This document shows positions 1 to 12,455 of a stretch of DNA of 64,000 nucleotides, piece after piece (within the stretch, counting starts at the first letter, position 1; every line of letters starts with the position of its first letter). Origin of the DNA: Paragordius varius (Eukaryota; Nematomorpha); assembly GCA_964247055.1 (NCBI GenBank), contig OZ176058.1, positions 3,286,001 through 3,350,000 on the forward strand, in the 5' to 3' direction. A program made the translations under genes and the position numbers. Below the pieces are notes generated by a model, which saw only the letters and a list, made by a program, of their open reading frames with translations, was not told the origin of the DNA and searched no databases.

Positions 1-250
1 TGATTAATTTAAAAAACTTTTTGTTTGATATTGCAAATTATGAAATAGAGATGTATATCAGTAACACAATCAATTATATTTTTAAGGCTTTTAATTTAGT
101 TTATATAGAAAAAATTAAGTTTTAGTAAAAAGTATGGTTGCTCTTGAAAAATAATAATTAATGTCTTTATATTTTTACGTTTTGTCCGGATAATTTAATT
201 TTTATTGTCTTTATATTTTTTACATGTTTTGTCCGTATAATATCAATTTC
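1..250. mobile_element. Family A palindromic MITE, truncated at window start
   Basis: Right half of the family A consensus (AGTATGGTTG...TTTTTACGTTTTGTCCG), with its terminal part repeated at 203-250. Confidence 0.7.
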
Positions 251-596
251 TTTAATTAAATCTATTTTATTTATTCTTAATTAGCGACTCAAAGCGAAAG
301 GATGATTATATTTAAAAATAATGTTAAAATAATTATTTTGTCTTTTTAAAAAAATTATTTTATTTTTATATTTTTTTGCCTTGTGTAATTTCAAATTTTT
401 ACTCTAAATTTAATTTTCGGTAAACAATAATAAAAATGGAAGGCAAAATTTCAGATTAAAATTAATTAAATATATTATATTTTTGTGTGTACTTAAGTTG
501 CCATTAGATATATATATATATATATATTATTATGATTCATTTTTAATTTTAAATTTTATTATTAAATATATTTATATATAATCTATCATTTCATTA

Positions 597-713
597 TATA
601 CACTAGCGTATGAGTATAAAAAATAGATTGCCCGAAATCAAAAAGCGTATAAAATATAGGAATAAAACGGTTTATTTTAACTATATGGTTGTTTTTAACC
701 ATACGCTAGCGTA
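597..713. mobile_element. Family F palindromic element
   Basis: Inverted ends CACTAGCGTATG and CATACGCTAGCG about 115 bp apart, bordered by TA. Confidence 0.6.
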
Positions 714-1494
714 AAACGAATAAAAATATATACAAAAAGCAATTATTGATTTATCATAATGAGTTGCCAAAAATTTATATAGGATGTCACTTTGTCTTTC
801 TATTCGCTTATAAAATTAATAAAAATAAATATAAAAATTATTTTTCATTGCGTTTTTTTCACCTTTAAATTTGACTCTTTTTGCCCACATTTGAAACAAA
901 ATTGCGGTTTTATTCGGTGGTAGAATGTAAGTTTTTTGAAATTAAAATATTAATAATTATTAATCATTTTGTCTAATGGTCCAATTTTTTTTAAATAATA
1001 ATTAAAATAATTCTGTAAATAATATGTTTTGGGGGTATATATGTGAATAAAATAAAATTTTAATCTTAATATGTCAAGTTAATTCATACTCTATTTTTTT
1101 AAATTTAACCATCTCTTAGTTTTTAAAATAATTTTGAGTATAATTAATCATGATAAACCAATTTTTTTGGACCTAATACAATTTTGATTTTAGGCATTTA
1201 ATAAGATTAAAAGAGTAAATATAGTATTGATTTTTATTTTATATGCATACCTATATTTATATGATTTATTACCCTACTTTTTTAGTGGTTATAAAAATTT
1301 GAACTAGAGCCAAAAAAATATTTGTTAGATTTATTTATATTATTCATTTCGGCATTACCCAGGTAACATTTAAATATAGATAAAATTGATTCTTAAAATA
1401 AATTAAAACGATACAGACATATAAAAATTACAATACAAATATTTTTTTTGCATAAAGAAAACCAACCTTATCTTTAAAATCTTTTTACACAATA

Positions 1495-1890
1495 TACAGT
1501 AAACATGGACAAAATGTAAAAATAAAAAAGAAATTTTTTCTTTAAAAGCCAACCATACTTTTTCAAATCTTAATTCCTATTTAAAACTTTTAATAATAAT
1601 TATAAATTATGTATTAGATTATATTACTAACTCTATTAATAATTTGCTCACTTTATGACAATCAGTTATATTTAAAATCAAGGTTTAAAAAGTATGTTAT
1701 ATTAAAAAAATATGTGTCTTATAATTTCAATTTTTACTGATCTATCTTATAAATTGGCAAATTAAGAAATAGATATGTAATAAGTTATCTAATTATATAA
1801 ATCTCAAAATCGAAGTTGTTTTAAAAAAATATTTTTATTTAATAATTTTTACCTTTGTCCGTATTATTTATACACTGTTCCCCAAATAAA
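1495..1890. mobile_element. Family A copy followed by a partial copy
   Basis: TACAGTAAACATGGACAAAA to TTTCAATTTTTACTGA (1740), then internal and right-end family A sequence to about 1890 ending TTTGTCCGTATTATT. Confidence 0.75.
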
Positions 1891-2059
1891 ATACAGTTTT
1901 ACAGTAAAAATAAAAAATTCAAATGTTAAATTAATGAAATCAACAACTTATAGCCATCCCATATTTTAAATAATTTTATATGTTTAAACAAATCAAAAAG
2001 GTTAAAAAGCGATTTTAAACAAAAAATTAATCAAAGTACAAAAATGTATAAATGACATG

Positions 2060-2360
2060 TACAGTAAAAATTGAAATTATACGAACAATACGTAAAAATA
2101 TAAAGGCTAATATTCTTTCTAAAAGACAACCTTATACTTTTAAATCTTGATTTTTCCAACATAAACTATTTACTTACAAATTTAAATGATATAATTGGGT
2201 GTATTACCATTATTCAGTTATATTTTATATACTTTGTTGAATATAACTATGAGTTATATTTAAAAAAAATCAAGATTAAAATAGTATAAGTTGTCTTTTA
2301 GAAAATATATTTGTCTTTATATTTTTACGTGTTGTCCGTATAATTTCAGTTTTTACTGTA
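2060..2360. mobile_element. Family A palindromic MITE, full length
   Basis: TACAGTAAAAATTGAAATTA at the left, TAATTTCAGTTTTTACTGTA at the right, 301 bp, TA at both ends. Typical: inverted arms of about 105 bp around a conserved, non-coding centre. Confidence 0.85.
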
Positions 2361-2408
2361 TTTTGATCGTATAAAAGTAATATAACATTAAATTTTAACG
2401 TTTTACAT

Positions 2409-2480
2409 CAGGGTTTGTCCAACAAATGGCGCTCCTTTCTGCAATCCGCGAGAAATTTTAAAGAATTTTTTTTTCAAAAT
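2409..2480 (+). mobile_element. hAT-like terminus fragment
   Basis: CAGGGTTTGTCCAACAAATG, then GGCGCTCC, resembles hAT ends (CAGGGxTGxCCAAC). Only one end is seen. It lies just upstream of the fax start codon. Confidence 0.5.
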
Positions 2481-2636
2481 TTAAGTAAATTGATTTTATT
2501 CACCAAATTTTCTAAATGATTTTTAGATTTTGTAAGAGAACTGGCAATAATTTAATTTTTTTTTCTAGTTTAAAATAGTTTTAACGCCAATTTCCATTAT
2601 TGAATTTAGAAATTTTGTGTGCTTTTCCTATAACTA

Positions 2637-5108
2637 ATGTCTGAATACGAAGTAACCAAGCGTAACGTTGTGACAAATCGTACTGGGACTGGAAGTGATC
2701 ACCCCAATAAAGATTATTATCACAGTGAATATACGACAGTGCATAAAGAACCTCACAAGGTTGAAAAACATTTACCCCATCAAATTTCAGATGTACAGAA
2801 AAAAGCGGTAAGTTTAGATTATTTTATTTTATTCTCGTCAAATATTCAATGATATGTATAAAACTGTTTTTGTCACATATTTTTATTCATATAAACTTAA
2901 ACCTTAAAGACGTAACCTAAATATAAGGGACAAATAACAGTTGTTTTTGGCGAGTGCTTATTTTTGCCCGTAAAACTATATTGGTTAAATATTTAATACA
3001 TAAATAACCATAAGTATAAAACATAACCCAAAACATATACTAAATACAAAAAACAGTCTATACTTTTTACATCTGTTTGCTTTTCTATATAAGCTAAATG
3101 ATTACAATAGTAACGGGTATATATGCATGTGATATTAATTTGCATCGCATTCTTTAACTACTTTAAACATATAAAAAGTTCAAGATTTTTTAAAAGGTAT
3201 GGCTATCTTTTTAAAAAATATCGTTTGACTGAGATATTTTACAACTGTTATTACAAAACATAATCAATCCGACATTTACCATTACAAAAAAAACAATCTC
3301 CAATTTTTTTTTGGTTTCTTTCCATGTTTCTATACTATACGTACGCTAAAAATTAATGCTAACAAAATACCCATTTTTTTAAAAGACTGCTGCCTAATAA
3401 ATTCGAACTATAAAAATAAATTATTATTCTAACTGCAATCATTATCAATAAAAAAATATTAATCGTTTGGTCTATACGTTTTGTCGTCTGCTGTATAATT
3501 TTAATTTTTACTGTATATTGTGCTGTTATAAAAAACAAATGTTTTATAATTTTAATTTTTACTGTATTTTATGTAATTATGTTGTTGTTGTTATAAAGAA
3601 TGAAGCTTTGGAAGCCCTAAAACACAATGAACAGGTAAGTTTGTTACGAAAAAAATTACGCGATAGCAATAATCGCTTGTACAATATGATGGATCATTAC
3701 GCCGATTATGCTTACCGTGAAACGCGAAAAAAAGCTCCATTCCTCAACCTGCCAGCCGAACAACCTATCGTGTTTAGCATGGTGTTGGCGGCCTTAGCTA
3801 TTGGCCTTATGCTTTTGCCCCTGATTGCTGGTCTAACCTATTGGAATCATCATAAAACACTACATCATTACGCTTACACGTTGAATGATGTCGACTTGGA
3901 TGCCCTTAAAAAGTATTGGAAAGATAGTCATTATTTGGATCATGCGAGCCATGCGGCCTCCCAGCTCTCGGAGAATGTTAAACAATTACCTCGACACAGT
4001 AAAGTCGTGGGTGAATTAGGGATGTTGTATCGAAATTGGCATAAGTAAGTAACGCAAAACTTGAAACCCCCTTTTTTCTTTTGATATATATAAATTATAT
4101 TTAGTACGCACATTATGAATTGGATAATTCCCCATTATTGTTGTCCGATTGGTAATACAATAAGTAGCATATGATAGAAATCAAATTTTGCCCATAATTA
4201 ATACAAATTTGGAACAAATTTAATGTTAAAGGATATAAAAAATTGTTTTTTTCAATCATTTGTTGTATATTACCCACACACGTTACTGTAATACCAATTG
4301 ACCAAATATATAATGGGAATTGGTCAATATAAATGGGCACACTGTAAATTTATAATGTATTTTGTTATATATACAGGTACAATAAAAAATCAAAGATGTA
4401 CAAGATTTTAGATCAGTTATCCGATCCTGTTTATCACAGAGTTCACCGCCTAGGTTCTGATTTGGGTGAGCGATTATCGTTAGCTCCTGCGCACAAGAAA
4501 CCTGTGTTTTTTCCCTTTTTGTTGCCCTTGTTAGCGGGTTTGGGGGGTCTGTATGCTTTCCTCAAATACGGAGGGTAATTTTTTTTAAAATTTCCAATTT
4601 AAACTCTAAAATTTGGTAATTGATACTTTATCAAGTATCACGGAGGGTATTATAAAAAATTTGCAACTTTTACTCTAAAAATCAAGTCAAAACATAAAAT
4701 TTGGTTGACAAATATTTTTGAAAAGAGACTCGATTTTTATTTTATTATTTTCATGTTTAGATTTTAAATAGTTCCTTTGCAAAATATATAACTGATATCG
4801 TTACCAATTTACATCTCTATTTAATTAAAACAATTATACTAAATAAATGAAGTTAAAAAAAGTGCAGCCTGTTATTGGAAAAAAACATTTGTCTTTACAT
4901 TTTTACGTTTTGTCCGTTTAATTTCAATTATTACTGCAAGTGAAAACTGATGGACAAACATTTTAAAAACTCAACCATACTTTTTAACATATTGAATTTT
5001 GTTTACACTTTTGTGATACTATGCTTGAGTGTTTTTTATATATTTTGAAGGCTAATTTTATTTGATCAGGTGATTAGGTAAAACTATTTATAAATCGTTA
5101 ATCAGTAA

Positions 5109-5147
<39 letters not shown>

Positions 5148-5753
5148 GTAACCAACCTGTGTATTCCAGTTAATAAATGATCATTTACAGTATAAATTGA
5201 AGTCAAAAACGACAAACATATTTTTTAAGGTTAATTTTTTGGAATATATTTTATCGTTTAAGTTGCAAATATTTATAAAGAAATATTTTTTTTGAAACAC
5301 AAAATTTACAGTAAAAATTGAAATTATACGGACAAAATGTAAAAATATAAAGACAAACATTTTTTTCAAAAGTCATGCATAATATTCATACTAATATAAT
5401 TTATTGTTCTAAATTGCAAAGTATGAAATAGATATGCAAATTCCTACAATCAATATATGTTTTACAATCGTAATTAAATAGTTTTATAGGACTTAAGGAT
5501 AACAAAGTATAGTTGTTGATTTGTATAAAAATTGTCTTTATATATTTATGTTTTGTCCGTATAATTAATTTATATAGTAATATTGAAATATGGTTATTAT
5601 ACAGTTTATGTAAAAAATAAGGTTAAAAATTATGCTTATTTTTTTTAGTTTTTAAATTTGTATATATTTTAGAACACAAGTTTTTTTAAATTATAATATT
5701 ATATAACTGGTTGTTTTTATTAAAAACGGAATTTTTCGTTATTTTAACCTTAT

Positions 5754-5794
<41 letters not shown>

Positions 5795-8700
5795 GAAATA
5801 TTTTTCCTATTTTTAAATAATATTGATTTTCTTTGTTTGATTTTATTCGTGTGCGTGAATGAAAACAAAAGGTTTGACCTTCAAAAATTGTTATATGAAT
5901 ATGGATTTTAAAATTTTTTTTGTGCATAATAAAGAAAATAATTATTAAAATATATTAAAAATAAAAAAATATTATAATACGTATATGTAAATGTGGAACT
6001 CTCCATGTGAGTTAAAATTATTGAATAAAATTTACTCTTACCATTTAATCCTGGAATTCACCCTTGAATATTTTAATTTCACCCTTAATACTTGGATCTA
6101 AATTGTGGTATCTAAATACCCCAGATTTTATTTAAGTTGATATCTTTAGAAAACTAACTGAAAGAAACGGTTTTAAAATAATTATATAAAGCCGAAATAT
6201 CGAAACTAAATTAATTTTGAAATATTCCATAAACTACTTCGACGCCATTTTTATTTAAAACATTTTTGCACAAAATTGTGTTAATTTAATTTCATTTAAA
6301 CTAAAACTAATATTTTATTTGCTTCACTTCTAACTTTGATAGAAAGAGAAAAAGTGGTTTATTTTGTATTATTTTTAAATTTGGGTAATTCACACATATC
6401 ATGTTGAATAAAATTTTAAACTATGTAAAATCAAGTATTTTGAGTTAATTTTATATTTTGGTTAATTAATGTTATATAAGTGCAAACTTTTACTATAGTT
6501 TCGATTCCCTTCATAATTTTTGAACTAATTAATTTTTAACCAGGGTTGGGGTATTTAGCGACCCCAATATGGATCCAATATCTGAAATGAATGTGTTGTA
6601 TTCAAGTGTAAAACTTTTAATTTTGTTTTATTTATAAAAAAAATGGATATTGTGTTAATCAAACTCATTATTTATATAATTCTTTTTTGGCATAGCTTTT
6701 TTAATGTATTGTTTTTATTTGAAACAAGGATTGGTTGTTTAAAAAAATATAGGTAATTTTTGATTTTAAAACCATAAGGTGAATTCGAAATCGAATGTAA
6801 AATTCAAGAGTTTAAGGGTGAAATCGTCAAATATTAGTACCAATTTTATCAATATAAATCGAATTATAGCATTTATTTTACAAAACCAAAAATAACCTAT
6901 TTGGTAGTTTATTCAATATTAACTTTTTTATGAAAATAAATTTTTTTAGTGGTTTTTTGGCACAAGCTAAAAGAAAACAAATCCATGTTCCAGATAATAC
7001 TGTAATGGTTTTTGGATTACCAGCTGGTACTCATGTCCCCGAGGTGTCGCCTTTTGTGCTTAAACTTGAAACTTGGTTACGTATGGTTAAAATGCCTTAT
7101 CAAGTATGTTTAAAAAATTTAAAAATTAACCAAAGTAAGTAAAATACTAAAAAGATATTCATATTATTTAAGCCTTTCGTTTTAAATTGCCCAATCAATT
7201 ATATATATATATATATATTAAAATTGATAATAATCCTTAAAAATATGGTTTAAAAAAGTAGGAATTTGTCATGTTTAAATTTATTGTCACTTATATTCTA
7301 AGTTAGTTTTAACTGTGTTTACTTAATTAGCTAACACAGTCTACACAAAAATTTAAAACATTTTAACAGTTTATTAGGAGTTGTCTCCTAGAAATGACTT
7401 TTCGGCGTTCCTTTTTGGATCCTAAAATCCGACGGGAGCATTTGCAAAATAATTATGGGCATTAACAAATATTTCTTCATTAGATTTCCAACATTAAACT
7501 TAACAATTACTATTTATTTGAACAATTTTCGCTAGTTGTTAAAATTCGGAAAAATTTATTCAAAAAATTTGTTTAAGAAAATCATTTTTACTTGGATTTT
7601 GTAAAATGAAAATACGGGCTGAGAAACGTTGTACAGTCATCTTTATTTTATCAAAAATTTATTTTTTTTCGTTAAATGGTCATAAATATTTGGTAAAGAA
7701 TGGGAAAAAAACAAGAGGTCTATGGTAATTTTTATTACTTTTTTAATAAATATGATAATGTTAATACCATAGATCTCTTTTTTTCCTTTCTTTAACAAAT
7801 ATTTATACCCCCATTTAACGAAAAAACAACAACTAATTTTTGATAAAATAAAGGTTATACAAGACTGTAATATACCATTTACAATTCAACTTCACCCTTA
7901 AACAATTCAAATTCACCCCTAACTAAAATATATGTTTTTTAAAATTAAAAATTACCAATATTTTTATATATTTTCTAAAAATAAAAATTTTGTATTAAAT
8001 TAAAATAATACTGAAAAAATAATAAACTATGCCATAAAGATGTATTTCATATTAATAATGAGTTATATTAGTTCGAAAACTCAATTTATTTTTAGGGTGA
8101 ATTTGAATTGTTCAAGGATGAATTTGAATTGTTAGAGGGTGAATTTGAATTGTTAGAGGGTGAATTTGAATTGTTAGAGGGTGAATTTGAATGGTTTGAG
8201 GGTGAATTTGAACTGTAAATGGTATAGTTTTCTAAACCCACTCCAACTTATATTTATATATATGCTTGAAATAGATTGATTTTGGAGGTATTCCCTCGTC
8301 CGAAGGTAAAAATCCGTGGATTTATTATAATGGACATGAGGTTCCTGACAGTCAAATGGCTATCGAATTTTTGAAACGCCATGCTGGGGCTGAAGACTTG
8401 GACCGCGAGCTGTCACCCAAAGAAAAAACTGTTAGTCAAGCTTTGAGAGTTTTTACCGAATCCAGAATTTATTGGTATATAAAAAAATTCAAAAATAAAA
8501 TACATATTATACAGTAAAAATTGAAATTATACTATGGACAAAACGCAAAAATATAAAGACAAATATTTTTTTCTAAAAGATAACCCCCCATACTTGGTAA
8601 ATCTTGATTTATTTCAATATGACTCATTATTTAAAATGACAAAGTCTGAAATAGAGATATATATAACTTACATAATCGATTCTTTATTTTACAATGTTAC

Positions 8701-11700
8701 TAAATTCCTTACATGAGAAAAATTAAGGTTATAAAATGTATGGTTGTCTTTAGATAAAAATATTTGTCTTTATATTATTGCGTTTTGTCCGTAGAATTTT
8801 AATTTTTACTGTAATATACCATTTACACTTTGAATTTCCCCTGAACAGTTCAAAATCACCCTAAAAATAAATTCTGTGTTTTTGGGCTAATATAACTCAC
8901 CATTAATATGAAATATATCTTTATGATATAGTTTAATTATTTTTTTAATATTATTTTAATTTTGTAAAAAAATCATTTTTTTTAAAATATAAAAAAATAT
9001 AAGTAATATTTAATCTTAAAAAACACACAATTTAGGGTGAATTACATTGTTCAAAGGTGAATTTGAATTGGGGTGAATTTGAATTGTTCAAGATTTGATT
9101 TGTTCAACGGTGAATTGTAAATGATTTATATTATTTTAATTCAGTTTGACTGCGTATAAAAAGTAATAACTAAAAATATTGTGTCGTTTTAAATCTATAT
9201 AATAATTATAAATGCCCATATATTTTAAATTCAGGCCTATTCGACTAAAAAATGCGACTCGTTAGGACATTTGTATTGAACACCCCTGATTTTACTTTTA
9301 AAATAAAAATATATATTTTAAAATATTTAAAACCTTAAGTTTTATTAGCTAATTTTCAATATTTTTTGCATATAAATTAGGCCTTTGAATTTGTTTCGTT
9401 TTGTTTATGGTTCCTTGAATGAATTGCTTGATGAGTGTTGGTTACCCCCATTTCAAAAGTTTTTTATGTGGCCTGCCACCATTACACTTTTTAAACGCAA
9501 AGTGTGGAAAGCTAGAGCAGCTGATACTGGTTTATTTTCATTTTTATTTTCGTTTTTTAGAACAAATTGAAGTTTAACATACTTTTTTAATAAATTTTGA
9601 AATAAATTTTTTTATTATATATAGTTATTACAGTAAAAATTGAATTTATACAGATAAAACGTAAAAACTCAATTGAATTCATACAGATAAAACGTAAAAA
9701 CTCAAAGACAAATATTTTTCCTAAACAACAAATATTCTTCATGGTTAAAAATATATGTAATAAATACACCATATATGATCCTTGATGAATGCTTTCTGTT
9801 ACATTTACTTACAAATTTAACTCTATTTCAAACTTCCAATGAGTTTTAAACAATGAGTTTTATATATATTAAAAATCAAAGTTTAGGGTTCTATTCTACA
9901 AAAAATATTGTCTGTTCATATAATTTCAATAATTTTTACTGTATATTGTGTTATTAGGTCTTTTCGATAAGGGCCCAGCCTTCGTTTATGAAACGGGTAT
10001 TAAAGACATTCAAGCTTTAAGCGATTTCCTCGGAAACAAACAATACATGATGGGTGAAAAACCAACTGAAGTTGACGCCGCAGTTTTTGGCATGTTGGGT
10101 GAAATATATTGGACTTTTCCCAAGGATCATATACTCCGAACCAAATTTGATAGTAAACTTTTGATTTGTCTTGTTTTTATCTTATAATACAGTAGCGTAT
10201 GGAATAAAACAATATGATAGTCTCTATAAAAGAATAAAAAAATGTGTTTTTTGTTTATAAAAACAATCCTATTATTATATTAATATAATTCAGCTAAAAT
10301 TATATAAATTTATTATGATGTTTCGATTACTACAAGTAATCTTTGTCAAAAGGAAAATAAATTTTTCTTATTAACAATACACACATGCTTTATTTTTTAG
10401 TTTCATATCTCATTAAATATTTTTTTTACTTTATAATTTAAATTTTAGTTTATATTTTAATTTTATTTTTTACGTTTGACAAAGATTACTTGTAGTAATT
10501 GAAATATCTTAATAAATTTATATAATTTTAGCTGAAATATAATTACAGTAGCGTATGGAATAAAACAATATGATAGTCTATATAAAAGAATGAAAAAATG
10601 TTTTTTGTAAATAAAAACAATCCTATTAATATATAAATATAATTCAGCTAAAATTATATAAATTTATTATGATATTTCGATTACTACAAGTAATCTTTGT
10701 CAAACGTAAAAAAAATTTCTTATTAACAATACACACATGTTTTTTTTGAGTTTCATATCTCATTAAATATTTTTTTTACTTTATAATTTAAATTTTAGTT
10801 TATTTATATTTTAATTTTATTTTTTACGTTTGACAAAGATTACTTGTAGTAATCGAAATATCATAATAAATTTATATAATTTTAGCTGAATTATAATTGC
10901 AATATAATAGTAAAACAATATCGTAGTCTATAAAAGGGTAAAAAATGTGTTTTTTGTTCAAAAAAACAATCCTAGTTGTAAATTCTATAATATCCCCTTG
11001 TTTTTTTAAAAAAATTAGTATATAAAAGAATAAAAAATGTTTTGTTTTAAAAAAAACAACTACGCAATCTAAATATCCCTTGCTTTTTTTTAAAAAAAAA
11101 CATTTTTTTACTCTTTTATGGACTAATATTGTTTTATGCCATACGCTACTATAATTATTGTTTTAACCTTTCCCTATATTATAGTTAAAGTTGAAATATA
11201 CGGAGACAGAACGTAAAAATAACAAGGCAAAAAATATTGTTTTTTTTAAAAGACAATCATATGTTTAAATCTGGCTTTTTCCATATAATTATTTAATTAC
11301 ATCTATAAAATATATGATTGATTATGTTGCCAATATTCATCTCAAGTAATATTTAACAATGATTTAAAATTAAAAAATCAAGATTTAAAAAGTATGGCTG
11401 TCTTTTAGAAAACTTCATATTTCGTTTTATAAAATGGGCCTTTTATTTTTACGTATTGTCCTTTTTACAATTTCCATTCTTATTGTATTATAAATTTAAA
11501 AACCAATTTGATTCAAATTGGGATATCTAAACACCCAGTATATTTAATATTTTTGAAAAATTACTGAAAGAAACCCCAATTTAAATTTATGCTTTTATAA
11601 ATGAGCCAAAATATATAAATAAAATTTAGTTTTGAAAGAAAAGTCCCACGTCAAACTACTTTGACGTCATTTTATTTTACAACATTTTTGCAGAATATTG

Positions 11701-12172
11701 CGTTTATTTAAAGTCAAAATTAAAGCTAATATTTCATTATCACTAACATTGATGGAAATAGAAAAGCGTTTTATGTTATAATTATTTAAAATTAGCTATA
11801 GCACTAATTTTAGGTTTTACCTTAAAAATATGTAATATCATGATTTTGAATGAATTTTTTATATTTCGGTTTATTAATAGTATATAAGTGCAATATGCCA
11901 TAAATTTCTTCCATATTTTTTAAAGTATTTAATTTAAAACAAACCTGGGGTATCCAATGACCCTAATTTGAATCCAAGGACTGAAATGAATTTGTTGCAA
12001 CCAAATTGTTAATTAAACCCAAAATATACTGAATTTACATTTTTTATATTTAAAAACAGCTGATTGGCCAAATTTGGCGGCTTTTTTGAACCGTATCAAA
12101 GATCGTTACTGGCCAGATTGGGAAGAGCGAACTCGCACGGGAAAAGCTGTTTCGTCTCACTTGAAGCGCTAA
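2637..12172 (+). CDS. fax: Failed axon connections homologue (FAX/FAXC), 8 exons, about 541 aa
   Basis: Exons 2637-2807, 3599-4044, 4377-4574, 6950-7103, 8275-8474, 9381-9529, 9958-10152 and 12060-12172; every junction is GT-AG and the phases agree (0, 2, 2, 0, 2, 1, 1), giving 1626 nt. The thioredoxin-like lobe starts near residue 285 (VFGLPAGTHVPEVSPFVLK, LETWLRMVKMPYQ, then GKNPWIYYNGHEVPDSQ). It is followed by an all-helical GST-like lobe (FLGNKQYMMGEKPTEVDAAV, RIKDRYWPDW). Order and motifs fit animal FAXC, a membrane-anchored GST-fold protein that genetically modifies Abl signalling in fly axon growth. Unusual: about 270 N-terminal residues with two hydrophobic segments (about 113-138 and 248-268), where vertebrate FAXC has a shorter leader with one anchor. 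The Cys of the vertebrate SPFC motif is Val here. Exon 3 would end in a stop (4576) if unspliced, so a short two-helix product is possible. The start is the first Met of an open exon; a 5' non-coding exon cannot be excluded. Very sure of the family, less so of exons 1-2. Confidence 0.9.
3470..3577. mobile_element. Family A terminal fragments in fax intron 1
   Basis: Two successive family A right ends (TAATTTTAATTTTTACTGTA twice). The second stops about 20 bp upstream of the exon 2 acceptor. Confidence 0.7.
4105..4352. mobile_element. Small palindromic element filling fax intron 2 (family O)
   Basis: Related to 37060-37255: both contain ATTGTTT...ATCATTxGTTGTAT and end near GxGCAxACTGTA. It makes up most of this 332-bp intron. 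Weakly defined family. Confidence 0.4.
4785..5260. mobile_element. Family A fragments in fax intron 3
   Basis: Right half (4785-4938, ending TTTCAATTATTACTGC), left half (4936-5040), and another left end at 5187-5260, split by an (AT)n run at 5115-5144. Confidence 0.7.
5307..5579. mobile_element. Family A palindromic MITE
   Basis: TACAGTAAAAATTGAAATTA to TTTTGTCCGTATAATTAATT; the right tip is degraded. Confidence 0.8.
5755..5791. repeat. (TA)n microsatellite
   Basis: Uninterrupted TA dinucleotides in fax intron 3. Other long TA runs lie at 5115-5144, 36921-36957 and 39161-39234. Confidence 0.95.
6089..6608. mobile_element. Family D element (TTAA-flanked) in fax intron 3
   Basis: TACTTGGATC at the left after TTAA (6085-6088) and GTTGTATTCAAGTG at the right. 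Sub-terminal GGTATCTAAATACCCC and GGGGTATTTAGCGACCCC. The interior is unique and shared with 11500-12008 (same orientation) and 60698-61279 (inverted). Confidence 0.75.
7632..7869. mobile_element. Family E palindromic element
   Basis: TACAGTCATCTTTATTTTAT to the inverted AAATAAAGGTTATACAAGAC ending TGTA. The arms meet at CAAGAGGTCTATGGTAA and TTACCATAGATCTC type sequence. Second copy at 14392. Confidence 0.7.
7873..8224. mobile_element. Family B foldback element with 21-bp arm units
   Basis: TACCATTTACAATTC to GAACTGTAAATGGTA. The left arm has about two and the right arm about six copies of a 21-bp unit (core GGGTGAATTTGAATTGTT). It ends 50 bp before fax exon 5. Confidence 0.85.
8510..8813. 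mobile_element. Family A palindromic MITE
   Basis: 304 bp with both TACAGTAAAAATTGAAATTA-type ends, starting 36 bp after fax exon 5. Confidence 0.85.
8817..9128. mobile_element. Family B element, adjacent to family A
   Basis: TACCATTTACACTTTGAATT to GGTGAATTGTAAATGATT. Arms with two to four units, partly degraded. Confidence 0.8.
9630..9943. mobile_element. Family A MITE abutting fax exon 7
   Basis: TACAGTAAAAATTGAATTTA with an internal 42-bp duplication of the left end, to AATTTTTACTGTA, 14 bp before the exon 7 acceptor. Its T-rich right tip serves as the polypyrimidine tract. Confidence 0.8.
10189..10897. mobile_element. Family F composite, tandemly duplicated 355-bp unit
   Basis: Two head-to-tail copies (10189-10543 and 10544-10897) beginning TACAGTAGCGTATGGAATAA. 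Each contains an internal palindrome with arms TTACTACAAGTAATCTTTG and its inverse. Lies in fax intron 7. Confidence 0.75.
10898..11153. mobile_element. Family F element
   Basis: Repeats the AAAACAATATxxTAGTCTAT motif and ends GTTTTATGCCATACGCTACT, the inverse of the family F left end. Confidence 0.65.
11180..11487. mobile_element. Family A palindromic MITE, diverged
   Basis: TATAGTTAAAGTTGAAATAT to TTCCATTCTTATTGTA; internal landmarks (GACAATCAT, TATGGCTGTCTTTTAG) are kept. Confidence 0.75.
11500..12008. mobile_element. Family D element in fax intron 7
   Basis: Same interior and orientation as 6089-6608. TTAA borders both ends (11496-11499 and 12009-12012). Confidence 0.75.
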
Positions 12173-12455
12173 TTTTTTTTCTTTTTTTTTCTTTTTTTAA
12201 AAATATATTTTTTGGATTTATATGGGCATTATATTCTAGGTGTAATTACCAATTTATTGATTTAGTTTTTAAAACAAAATATATATTTTAATGTGATATC
12301 GTATAACAAAAAACACCAATCTTTTTATCATGAATGTACCGCATATAAAAATTAATTAATATATATATATATATATATGGCCTCTCAAATATCCAATACT
12401 GTCGATAATCAATTCACTTTTTAATTCATTTAAAGTCAACTAATATTAAATTATA

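Noticed and set aside
5686-5927. Open frames containing Ile-Tyr runs
   Set aside because: Translation of a TA microsatellite.
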